A stretch of 64,000 nt of DNA from Vibrio mangrovi. GTDB lineage: Bacteria; Pseudomonadota; Gammaproteobacteria; Enterobacterales; Vibrionaceae. The stretch spans positions 372,001-436,000 of the forward strand of contig NZ_AP024884.1 in the NCBI RefSeq assembly GCF_024346955.1. The letters run 5' to 3'. Of the stretch, positions 29,112 through 37,058 are shown piece by piece (position 1 is the stretch's first letter; each line of letters begins with the position of its first letter). A program made the position numbers and the translations under genes. The notes below the pieces were generated by a model. It was given only the letters and a program-made list of their open reading frames with translations. It did no database searches and had not been told where the DNA came from.

Positions 29112-29127
29112 ATTGTATCGGTACAAT
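29112..29127. promoter_or_regulatory. Inverted repeat and half-sites in the MocR/dehydratase promoter
   Basis: ATTGTA-TCGG-TACAAT is a perfect inverted repeat 14 bases before the dehydratase ATG. Two further TTGTACG/TGTACGG half-sites occur at 29072-29078 and 29041-29047. MocR regulators commonly bind such paired direct or inverted half-sites, so this is a candidate operator. Confidence 0.55.
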
Positions 29128-29140
29128 ATGAGGTTTTACG

Positions 29141-30151
29141 ATGGAAAGTTTAAAGCATCATCCCATATCTTTGTTTGAAGTACTCAAAGCAAAATCAACG
29201 ATATCCCGGTATCTGTCACCGTCTCCGTTAATCCGGTATGAAAATCTCAGTCGAACTCTGAATTGTCATCTGTACATCAAGCATGAAAACTATAACCCGA
29301 CGGGAAGTTTTAAAATTCGTGGGGGAATCAACATCATGTCTCACATAAAGGACAGACAAATCAAAGGAGTGGTTACCTTTTCTACGGGGAATCACGGGTT
29401 ATCTGTCGGTACGTCAGCAAAACAATTTAATATTCCATCAATCATTGTCGTGCCGAATGAGACCAATCCCGCCAAAATACAATTGATTAAAGACACAGGA
29501 GCTAACGTTATCGAAGCCGGGAATAATTTTGATGAAGCAGCGCAGGTTGTGACTGCACTCAATGAAGAAAAAGGATATTACTATGTTCACCCGGCCAATG
29601 AGCCGTTACTGATCAATGGCATAGGAACAGAATTTCTAGAGATTATTGAAACACTGCCTGATATTGATGCCATCATTCTTCCTCTTGGCGGGGGCAGTGA
29701 AGTCGCCGCTACTGTGACAACCCTGAAAATTCTGAAACCGGAAATTGAAATCTACGCTGTTCAGGCCAGAGCATCCTGTGCTGCTTACTCTTCATGGAAG
29801 AATAGAGAAATATGTATGCGGAATAACGGAACTTTTGCTGGCGGGCTTGCGACAGGAGCCGGTTATGAAACCACATTTAATCTCTATAAAGATGCTTTAG
29901 CGGATTTCATTTTACTGGATGAAGCAGAAATACTGCGGGGGATTGCATTAGCTGCACACTATACACACAACATGGTTGAAGGCGCAGGAAGTTCAACGTT
30001 GATGGCTGCCTGGAAACTGAAGGAACGTCTGGCCGGAAAAAATGTGGTATTACAATTCAGTGGAGCTAACGCATCTGCTGCTGAAATAAAAGCAGCATAT
30101 CGTTTACCGGCACTGGAAACCGGTGAATTCAGTAATACGCTTCAGAGATGA
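29141..30151 (+). CDS. Threonine/serine dehydratase-type PLP enzyme
   Basis: A 336-residue fold-type II PLP enzyme. The schiff-base lysine is Lys58 in NPTGSFKIRGG. STGNHGLSVGTSAKQ is the asparagine loop, and LPLGGGSEVAA is the phosphate-binding glycine loop (the family usually has GGGG/GGGGL). FSGANAS near the C-terminus completes the site. The protein lacks the C-terminal ACT-type regulatory domain of biosynthetic IlvA, so it is of the catabolic or broad-specificity kind. Candidate substrates are threonine, serine or a hydroxy-aspartate. Divergent from and probably controlled by the MocR gene. Confidence 0.88.
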   Translation: MESLKHHPISLFEVLKAKSTISRYLSPSPLIRYENLSRTLNCHLYIKHENYNPTGSFKIRGGINIMSHIKDRQIKGVVTFSTGNHGLSVGTSAKQFNIPSIIVVPNETNPAKIQLIKDTGANVIEAGNNFDEAAQVVTALNEEKGYYYVHPANEPLLINGIGTEFLEIIETLPDIDAIILPLGGGSEVAATVTTLKILKPEIEIYAVQARASCAAYSSWKNREICMRNNGTFAGGLATGAGYETTFNLYKDALADFILLDEAEILRGIALAAHYTHNMVEGAGSSTLMAAWKLKERLAGKNVVLQFSGANASAAEIKAAYRLPALETGEFSNTLQR

Positions 30152-30280
30152 AGTTTTCTGTTGTCCATTGTTTACTGACATCTATTCTTGCTGCGATTTC
30201 ACAGGAAATTGCAGCACAAATCCCACTTTATGCCATGATCTGACACAGATCAAAGATATGTCGAAGAAATATTTTTTCCC

Positions 30281-30309
30281 GGAACCCATCCTGAAAATGC
30301 CGCCACACA
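30281..30309 (+). promoter_or_regulatory. Canonical hrp box upstream of the AvrE-family effector gene
   Basis: GGAACC (30281-30286), then 16 bases, then CCAC-AC-A (30303-30309) is an exact match to the hrp box GGAACC-N15/16-CCAC-NN-A recognised by the ECF sigma factor HrpL in Pseudomonas, Erwinia and Pantoea. It lies 290 bases before the effector ATG. HrpL itself is not in the window. Confidence 0.85.
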
Positions 30310-30373
30310 TCAGTGAATCATTTATTCAGCGTCATCGGAGCAGAGGCTCTGAGCAGGGCTGTTGAACTGTAAT

Positions 30374-30544
30374 ATGGCCGCTTCCGGTATTGAAGTGGCG
30401 ATGCATTATACAGATGACACCGTCTTATCTAACCGTGTATTTCATATACGCGAAGTGCCAGCGACGATGGTTTTCCGTAAGTTTATGCCCCGGCTGCATC
30501 ATCCCGACAACCGTGAGCAGAACTATGCGGTCATTAAAAAATAA
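30374..30544 (+). CDS. Possible small ORF in the effector leader (56 aa, unrecognised)
   Basis: An open frame of 56 codons lies between the hrp box and the AvrE-type gene: MAASGIEVAMHYTDDT at the start and HHPDNREQNYAVIKK at the end. It is in the right strand and position to be co-transcribed. I see no ribosome-binding site before the ATG and recognise no family. It may be a remnant, part of a long untranslated leader, or a small real gene. Confidence 0.25.
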   Translation: MAASGIEVAMHYTDDTVLSNRVFHIREVPATMVFRKFMPRLHHPDNREQNYAVIKK

Positions 30545-30601
30545 TGTCGGCACCTGACTGGCAATGTCAGTCATGGTCGTTAGATATCCAGGAGACGATT
30601 A

Positions 30602-33600
30602 ATGAGAACGCATTTTCACAATTCCGGTCCGGTGCATGCTGTATCCCAACAGAGTCAGCAGCCAAAAGCATCGATCATGCAGGGAACATCTTCCCCGCAG
30701 CAAAAATCAGTGACTTCATTGAATCAACACGGGCAGACAAGCCGTTCAATACCGAAAGTTCACCAGCAGGAAACGGATGCGACCGGCGCTTCACCGAAGA
30801 AGCACAGTCACAGAGCATTGAGCCTGAAAGGTATCAGAGAGCGGTTGTTTCACCGTTCTCAGAATCACGTCAGCCAGAGCAAAAATAATCCCGCAACAAT
30901 GGAAGGCCGTACGGATCGTCATACTTCTGCCAATTTTTTACATACCAAATTGGGAACGATTGCAGAAAGTAATCAAGAAGTTGGTGAGACTGATGCTGAA
31001 GTTGCATCCGGTGCATCACAAAAAAATACTAGCCCAGTAAAAACGGGCCTCTTGGTTGCAGATGAAACTGAACACACAAGCGAAATTACTGAGCATGAAC
31101 CGGTAAGTGAGCAGTTTAAGGAACGTTTGCAATCAACCCGGCTGAAAGCGGTTAAACCAACCGCAGAAACGCATGTAGCAACGGATTCAGCTCTGAATGA
31201 AAGCGGGACGGCGGCAGAGCAGAAACCACCTGTCAGTTATATTGCCGGGCCGGATAGTGCTTTCTATTTTGTGAACCATCAGGGGGATGTGTTTCATTTT
31301 GACCCCGGTACCGGGGATATTCTGAAAAGTGGGCTGACGGATGTGGATCAAATCTCTTTAGGTGCAGATGGGCATATTTATGCCCGTTCTGGTGACCAGA
31401 TGGCGATGCTGGACAAAAACGGCATGCCGGCCGGCATTGTCAACGGTGAAACTTCGATACAGTCGCTGGATGTTCCGGGAGGAGTACAGGATTTTTCGGT
31501 CTCCGGTTCGAAAGATCGGATGTATATACTCAATGCTAGCGGAGAACTGTTCCTGAAACACACTACCCCGGAGAACAGTTCGTCAGAAGGTAAGGCTGCT
31601 GCGCAGACGAATACGGTGGCATTACCGATTGAATTGATGTCCAGCGAGCCCCGTTCGGTTGCCAGTTCTGCTGATGGTTCGTTATGGATGATGGATGCCG
31701 GTGGTTCGGTCTGGCATGGCACTCCTGAAGAGACGCATGAGCATACGGAAAATAGTCAGACTGGCGGTGAACTGAAATGGCAGAAATTACCGGCAGCTTC
31801 ACAACGTCTGACCCGGCTCGATACATTACCGGACGGTTCGGTCGCCGGGAAAGATCTGGATGGTGGGCTGCACCGTTTTGAGGGAACTGCCGGCTGGCAG
31901 AAAGTATCGATGGCTGAGGTTAATCAGCCGACGTTCGAGCGTTTACACGGCGCACTGCCAAAACAGGGGAAAGGAGAACTGATTACTTTCCTTGGCGGGG
32001 TTGCAACAATTCGTGAAGCATCCTCCAATCCGCTGAAACATCCGATAGATGCGCTGGGCAGAGTTGCGAAAGGGATTGCGACAACCTACCGGGATCTGAA
32101 GCATTTTGACTACAGCAAGCAGCAACAGAATCCGGTGGTCAGATATGATGCTCAGGTTGAATCGTTCTGGAAACTGCTCTCTCCGGAGAATATGCCGACT
32201 TTTGATCTTCAGGCTCTGGGCTCACAGGACAATGTTCAGGACTTTCTGCACAAAGTGGACAATGAGCTCGGGCATGAGATTCAGCAGCATACCAAAGCGG
32301 TGCTGGATCACCTTGAATCTGAACTGGAAGACCCGAAACAGAAGCAAGCATTCAGCCGTCCGAAAGGCGCATCTCAGGAAGATAATGTGCTTAGCCGCCT
32401 GAAAAATGCCCGGGAGATGGTCTATGGTGAACAGGATGAGCTGGTACAGAAACTGGATCAGATGATCTCAAAGGGTACTTTCGTTCCGATGGATTCGGCC
32501 CGCTACCGGGGAGTGATGGCGAGTCTGGTTACGGATCATGCGATTCTGGTCGATCTGCCGCATAAGACACTCAACAAAGGTGAATCTCTGGAAACTGCCC
32601 TGATCGATGCGAAAGAGCTTCGTCAGCAGGCATTACCGAATCTGGTGGCGAAATCAGGGATTGAGAATACTGATCCGATGGGCCATGCCGCGAAAGGGTT
32701 TGATGCGATGCAGGCCATTCTTCGCCAGGAAAACGATATGCTGCCGAGGATGATGAAGAAATATGCACCGGCAATGGGCTGGAAGCAGGATCGTAATCCA
32801 ACCATGGCTGAAGCTTCGGAACTTTTCGGGCGTCTGGCGCATACCATGAAGCCCGGAGACAGTATTAGTCTGGGAAAATCCACTGATAATGGTTTTAACA
32901 CCGAAAACTTCCGGGTGGTTGTGTCCGGTGCTTTTGCCAAGCTGACTGCCGGGATTCTCGCCGCCTGGGTTGTGCCGATTCTTGATGTCGGTAAAACCAA
33001 AGGGGTCGGCCTGAATATCACTAAGACTGAAGATGGTCTGAAGTTTGAGATGAATCGTTCTGATGGTGCCTATGGACAGGTTGGTGCACGAACTGGTGTC
33101 GGGTTTGTCCATACACCTGAAATTATCCCGAAAGAACACGGCGGAACCTGGCTGTTCAACGGCTGGGAGATTGCGGCTAAAGGGAAGAAAACCGACACGG
33201 TTAATGACAGCATTGCTTTTACCATTAAGGATGACGGAAAAGGTAATCTGAACCGGGTTCTGGGAGATGTAATCTCCGGGCAGGCGGATCTCTTTGATCT
33301 GATGCGTCAGTCGGAAGAGGTGAACTCTGCTCATGGTCAGGGTAGAAACTGGAATCTGGGCATCGGTAATGTTCTGGTTGGAGCCGGCGGAACAGAACAA
33401 CCGGGTTGGGGCGCACTGAATGCGCCTAAAATTCCGGGGACAGTCGGTAAAGTTCTTGGTGCGGTTGTACCTGAGCTGGCACTGGATTTTGGCAGTAAGT
33501 CATCGGAAACCACATCGACCAGCAGCTCCGGGCAGAAAACAGTGAATACGACGCATCAGGGATTCGGGTTGCAGGGTGTCCGTGGAAACCTGATTGGTGT

Positions 33601-34933
33601 CGGGGTGCTGGAAAGTGATTATCTGAAAGTGCCGCTCCCCGGCGACATGATGCTTGGTAGTGACGAAGGAAGTCCGGGACTGACCGGAAGAATGGGGATT
33701 CCCAGCTTTTTACCGGGAGCGATTCTGGGGAAAAGTTTCGACCGACTGGCACCGACCAGTAAATCAGTAACTGTGACGACGACCAGTGCGGGAGAACCGG
33801 AAAATATCGAGGTCAGTCTGTCAATTAACCGTACCAGTAAGTTGCTGAAAAAACTGGATAAGGACGGAACATTACAACAGCAGATTCCGGGTCTGAAACC
33901 CGCCATGGATCAATTGATGGCCCAGCAGGGCAAATCGGGTCTGAATTTCAACCGGCCGGTCTCGGTAAGTATGGAACTGAAACCGGAAGTCCGTGCCAGA
34001 ATTGAGGCTGAAACACCTCAGGGGGGAAAAGAGCGTCTTGAGGCGTTGAAAAGTGCTGCCAAAGACCTGCATAACTTCCGTCTTAAAGGCATGGATGTTT
34101 CTCATGGCAACGAAGCGAAGAAAGCCAGTTCTCTGGTCATTCCGGCCAGAACCCGGGCAGTGAGTGCTTCTATGAGTGCGACTACACCATTTGCCAATGT
34201 GCAGATGATCTATGATCGGGACAGTATTGTCGCACATGGTGAATCACTGATTCAGTCGATCGGTTCTTACGATGACGGTGCATGGGGAACGTCAGCCCGT
34301 AAGTCTCGCCTGACGCGGCTGGTCAGCCAGCTCGACAACATGGTCGATGCACTCGGGAAAGAACCGCAAGTCTGGGAACGTGGGGACAGTCTGAAACAGG
34401 ACTATCAGAGTGAGCGCAATCAGTTGAAAGACACATTTACCCAGAAAGTCCGGACGTTGATGACAGATACAACAACACCGGAGCAGGTTAAATCGGTCAT
34501 TGATGACTTCCGGGAGCTTTCGGTGCAACTGGATGGTTTAAAAGCACGTTATGGTATTGAATCTCATCAGAGTCCGGGAGTGAAAACCAGCGGCCCGCTA
34601 TTTGATAAACCCGATGTCGGTAAACTCAATCATCTGGATCAGGGATTACAGCCGAAAGATGACATGCTCTGGACCAAAGCGATCACGGTGATTGATGAAC
34701 TGGCAGCGATGGACCTGTCTTCAGTCAAAGCGAAGAAACTGGGCAAGAAAACTTCAGTAGCTCAGGACAAAGTGGATCAGGTGAAACGCTATGTGAATGC
34801 TGTTGCTGACGCTAAGCCTGACTTCAAACAGGATCTGTTTGCCCGGCTAGATCTGCTGGCGGCAAGACCAACCAGCCGGGCTTTACTGGCTGACGTCAAA
34901 CGAATGCTGGTGAAGATGAATACGCCAGAGTAA
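30602..34933 (+). CDS. dspE: AvrE/DspE-family type III effector
   Basis: A 1443-residue protein. Residues 1 to about 210 are Ser/Gln/Thr-rich and disordered, like a type III signal. Residues about 215-440 form beta-propeller-like repeats (FYFVNHQGDVFHFDPGTGD, GSLWMMDAGGSVW). SNPLKHPIDALGRVAKGI opens the central region. A long beta-rich part follows from about 760 (MKPGDSISLGKSTDNGF), with PVSVSMELKPEVRARIE and NFRLKGMDVSHGNEAKKA matching DspE in order. AvrE proteins form water/solute channels in plant plasma membranes. It is shorter than DspE (about 1800). No Trp has Glu at +4, so no WxxxE motif exists. Residues about 1205-1443 are an extra helical region. GGAG precedes the ATG. Confidence 0.9.
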   Translation: MRTHFHNSGPVHAVSQQSQQPKASIMQGTSSPQQKSVTSLNQHGQTSRSIPKVHQQETDATGASPKKHSHRALSLKGIRERLFHRSQNHVSQSKNNPATMEGRTDRHTSANFLHTKLGTIAESNQEVGETDAEVASGASQKNTSPVKTGLLVADETEHTSEITEHEPVSEQFKERLQSTRLKAVKPTAETHVATDSALNESGTAAEQKPPVSYIAGPDSAFYFVNHQGDVFHFDPGTGDILKSGLTDVDQISLGADGHIYARSGDQMAMLDKNGMPAGIVNGETSIQSLDVPGGVQDFSVSGSKDRMYILNASGELFLKHTTPENSSSEGKAAAQTNTVALPIELMSSEPRSVASSADGSLWMMDAGGSVWHGTPEETHEHTENSQTGGELKWQKLPAASQRLTRLDTLPDGSVAGKDLDGGLHRFEGTAGWQKVSMAEVNQPTFERLHGALPKQGKGELITFLGGVATIREASSNPLKHPIDALGRVAKGIATTYRDLKHFDYSKQQQNPVVRYDAQVESFWKLLSPENMPTFDLQALGSQDNVQDFLHKVDNELGHEIQQHTKAVLDHLESELEDPKQKQAFSRPKGASQEDNVLSRLKNAREMVYGEQDELVQKLDQMISKGTFVPMDSARYRGVMASLVTDHAILVDLPHKTLNKGESLETALIDAKELRQQALPNLVAKSGIENTDPMGHAAKGFDAMQAILRQENDMLPRMMKKYAPAMGWKQDRNPTMAEASELFGRLAHTMKPGDSISLGKSTDNGFNTENFRVVVSGAFAKLTAGILAAWVVPILDVGKTKGVGLNITKTEDGLKFEMNRSDGAYGQVGARTGVGFVHTPEIIPKEHGGTWLFNGWEIAAKGKKTDTVNDSIAFTIKDDGKGNLNRVLGDVISGQADLFDLMRQSEEVNSAHGQGRNWNLGIGNVLVGAGGTEQPGWGALNAPKIPGTVGKVLGAVVPELALDFGSKSSETTSTSSSGQKTVNTTHQGFGLQGVRGNLIGVGVLESDYLKVPLPGDMMLGSDEGSPGLTGRMGIPSFLPGAILGKSFDRLAPTSKSVTVTTTSAGEPENIEVSLSINRTSKLLKKLDKDGTLQQQIPGLKPAMDQLMAQQGKSGLNFNRPVSVSMELKPEVRARIEAETPQGGKERLEALKSAAKDLHNFRLKGMDVSHGNEAKKASSLVIPARTRAVSASMSATTPFANVQMIYDRDSIVAHGESLIQSIGSYDDGAWGTSARKSRLTRLVSQLDNMVDALGKEPQVWERGDSLKQDYQSERNQLKDTFTQKVRTLMTDTTTPEQVKSVIDDFRELSVQLDGLKARYGIESHQSPGVKTSGPLFDKPDVGKLNHLDQGLQPKDDMLWTKAITVIDELAAMDLSSVKAKKLGKKTSVAQDKVDQVKRYVNAVADAKPDFKQDLFARLDLLAARPTSRALLADVKRMLVKMNTPE

Positions 34934-34942
34934 GTCCTGAAT

Positions 34943-34966
34943 CAGACGGGCAATTTCGCCCGTCTG
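34943..34966 (+). terminator. Hairpin after the AvrE-family gene
   Basis: CAGACGGGC (34943-34951) pairs perfectly with GCCCGTCTG (34958-34966). The following bases hold only scattered T. It lies nine bases after the stop codon, so the next gene depends on its own promoter. Confidence 0.7.
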
Positions 34967-35018
34967 ACCTTACGATTGTTTGTGTCCGGTTATCTTATTG
35001 AAATATTTTTGTTATATC

Positions 35019-35046
35019 GGAACCAAGCGCTTTGATAACTCACTCA
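35019..35046 (+). promoter_or_regulatory. hrp box upstream of the repeat-containing effector
   Basis: GGAACC (35019-35024), 15 bases, then TCAC-TC-A (35040-35046) matches the hrp box with one change (T for the first C). It lies 120 bases before the ATG at 35169, and downstream of the first effector's terminator. Confidence 0.75.
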
Positions 35047-35168
35047 AAAAGAGATATCTAAGTTACATGACTTTTGACGTGATTTGGGTATCGGGATTAT
35101 CTCCTTGCTCTGTGAGATATAAATCGTCAGACAAGGATGAAAATGAAAGCATCAGTCCGGAGATAAAA

Positions 35169-36524
35169 ATGGATACGGTGAATCACGCCCACGCCTTTAG
35201 CTTTAAAAATTTTACCGAGTTTCAGCATGAAGCATCGCATCTGAATACCAATGCATTATTACGTCAGGGGCACATGAATATCGGTGGTACACGATATAAT
35301 GTCTCTCTCGTTGATGACAAAATATCCGTTGCGAAGGATCCTCAGGTACAGTCCAAAATGAAGCGTTTCTTCAATGGTGCTTCAGGCTTTTTCAAACAAC
35401 ACCTTGGTGACAGCTCATCATCGAACCGTAGTGGCCGGATTGCCGATTCGCTGAACTACCGGCGTTCGGTAGAAATGAAAAGCGCGCAGTTTTCACCGTC
35501 CTCTTCACAGCACTCATCTTCACAGTACTCATCCCGTCCGGGCTCCGGAGCGTCGAGTCCGTCTTCGTCCGGGTATTTTTCCGCCGGGGCTTCTTCATTC
35601 GGTTCGGCCTCATCGGGGCGGGTGACACCAGAAAGTAGTCCGTCCCGGCCTGCTCATTCACAGGCACAATCCAGACCTCAGGTGAACAGTGGGTATCAGA
35701 CAAGCAGTGGCTCCCAGACAAATAGCGGGCAGAAGCTGAATTTTGATGACTTCATGCGGATGGAAGAAGATCGGGCCGAACAGGCAAATGAATATCCCAG
35801 TGAAGCTTTGGCCCGGGCTGACTACGAACGTTATCGTCGTCAGAATCAGCCGGCTTCAGCTCAACAGACAAAGCCCGGGCCGACACAGGGATTTTCCCGC
35901 CCGGACAGCCCGACACATGATCTCAATCATTTCATGAAAGCAGAAGAAGCGCGTGCGGACTATTACGGAGAAGTTCCTAACCGGGCCGATGCAGAAGCCG
36001 TTTATCAACAGCAGGCTTCGCACCGACCTTCATCCGGCTCCGGCCATGGAATACTTCGCCCCGGCATGGGAGACCGTCCGATGAAAACCCGGCCGGAAAC
36101 TACCGGTGGCAGAGAAGAACTGCAACGTGCCGATTATTACGGGCATTCGGCCAGTCTGAGTAAGTGGGATCGAATCATGATGGAAGCTGAGTCTTCTTCC
36201 GGTACTAGCGGGCTTTCGCGTCATCAGTCAGCACCGTCCGTTTTGCAGACAGAAACGGCAGCACCACATAAGCCGGGACGCCGGGAACAGATCTATAACT
36301 CGATTCAGGGAAACATTGAACGTTTACCGCGGCATGAGCAGAAGATCCCTAAAGAAACGCTGAATGTGTTTGCGCAAATGCAGCCGAATCTGACTCATAA
36401 AAGTCAGCGTGAAGTCCTGACTCATATCAGCGATGCAATGAAATTACCGACCGCTCAGCGTAACGAGCAACTGAAAAATCTACAGCAAGTGTTACAGGAT
36501 TCTCTTACAGGAGGACGTCGATAA
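35169..36524 (+). CDS. Putative novel type III effector with three acidic/Tyr repeats
   Basis: A 451-residue protein of unrecognised family. Residues 1-75 are folded-looking (NIGGTRYNVSLVDDKISVAKD recalls the N-terminal module of NleH-type effectors by eye only). Residues about 100-180 are extremely Ser-rich, with Pro and Gln. Three imperfect repeats follow: FDDFMRMEEDRAEQ at about 190, LNHFMKAEEARADYYG at about 250, and LQRADYYG with KWDRIMMEAE at about 317-337. The last 80 residues are helical. Low-complexity N-terminus, the hrp box and an overlapping chaperone gene support type III export. The start at 35169 has GGAG six bases upstream; a longer reading would begin before the promoter. Confidence 0.75.
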   Translation: MDTVNHAHAFSFKNFTEFQHEASHLNTNALLRQGHMNIGGTRYNVSLVDDKISVAKDPQVQSKMKRFFNGASGFFKQHLGDSSSSNRSGRIADSLNYRRSVEMKSAQFSPSSSQHSSSQYSSRPGSGASSPSSSGYFSAGASSFGSASSGRVTPESSPSRPAHSQAQSRPQVNSGYQTSSGSQTNSGQKLNFDDFMRMEEDRAEQANEYPSEALARADYERYRRQNQPASAQQTKPGPTQGFSRPDSPTHDLNHFMKAEEARADYYGEVPNRADAEAVYQQQASHRPSSGSGHGILRPGMGDRPMKTRPETTGGREELQRADYYGHSASLSKWDRIMMEAESSSGTSGLSRHQSAPSVLQTETAAPHKPGRREQIYNSIQGNIERLPRHEQKIPKETLNVFAQMQPNLTHKSQREVLTHISDAMKLPTAQRNEQLKNLQQVLQDSLTGGRR

Positions 36525-36904
36525 TGGATCCTTTTATTCAGACTCTGTTTTTGGATGTATTCAAAAAAATGGAAATAGATGTGCCGGCAGGAATGACGGA
36601 GTTTCGTCTGGTCGTTGATGAAGAGCATCCGATTTTTCTGCGTTATGACGCACGAACTGAGCGAATTATGATTCTTGGTATGCTGGATATTGATGAGCGT
36701 ACAGATAAAACGACGCTTTACCGACGGCTGCTGAATGCCGGACTGAATCCACTTTTAGGTCAGGAGCCGGGAGTTGGTATTGATGAAAAATCGGGATGCT
36801 GTTTTTCCTATCTGACCTTATCGCGGCAGGCAGTCAATGCGGAACTGGTCTGTCATGAGATTGGCCGACTGGTCGAATGGGGGAAACGAATCCTCGTCGC
36901 GTAA
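36524..36904 (+). CDS. CesT/DspF-type class I secretion chaperone
   Basis: A 126-residue acidic protein with the size and pattern of CesT/Tir-type effector chaperones: an N-terminal helix (IQTLFLDVFKKMEIDV), alternating beta strands (EFRLVVDEEHPIFLRYD, ERIMILGMLDI), a middle helix (YRRLLNAGLNP) and a C-terminal helix (NAELVCHEIGRLVEWGKRI). Such chaperones bind the effector N-terminus in the cytoplasm as dimers. AGGAGG lies nine bases upstream, and the ATG overlaps the stop of the repeat-containing effector gene, so that protein is the obvious client. In Erwinia the DspF chaperone follows dspE directly; it may serve the AvrE-type protein too. Confidence 0.82.
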   Translation: MDPFIQTLFLDVFKKMEIDVPAGMTEFRLVVDEEHPIFLRYDARTERIMILGMLDIDERTDKTTLYRRLLNAGLNPLLGQEPGVGIDEKSGCCFSYLTLSRQAVNAELVCHEIGRLVEWGKRILVA

Positions 36905-37058
36905 ACTATGCATACAATCGTGGTCTTTGCTCAGATATCAGCTTTACTTCCTGAGTAAAGATCTATGAATTTATCATCCTCATTCCCGTGTATGCAGTCA
37001 TCATCTATCTCTGTGGAATGGGGGATCACTGATTTATCCGGACCATAAAATTACGCTT

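Noticed and set aside
30544..30888. 114-codon frame at the start of the AvrE-type gene
   Set aside because: It is an out-of-phase shadow of the effector coding sequence with no ribosome site.
32654..33400. 248-codon open frame on the minus strand inside the AvrE-type gene
   Set aside because: It is antisense to a well-supported coding sequence and has no recognisable protein pattern.
34980..35168. 63-residue extension of the repeat-containing effector
   Set aside because: The hrp box and predicted transcription start lie inside it, and the ATG at 35169 has GGAG six bases upstream.
36905..37058. Search for a hrp box before the LRR-NEL gene
   Set aside because: Only GGAATG and CGGACC fragments occur, without a matching -10 part, so no hrp box is claimed.
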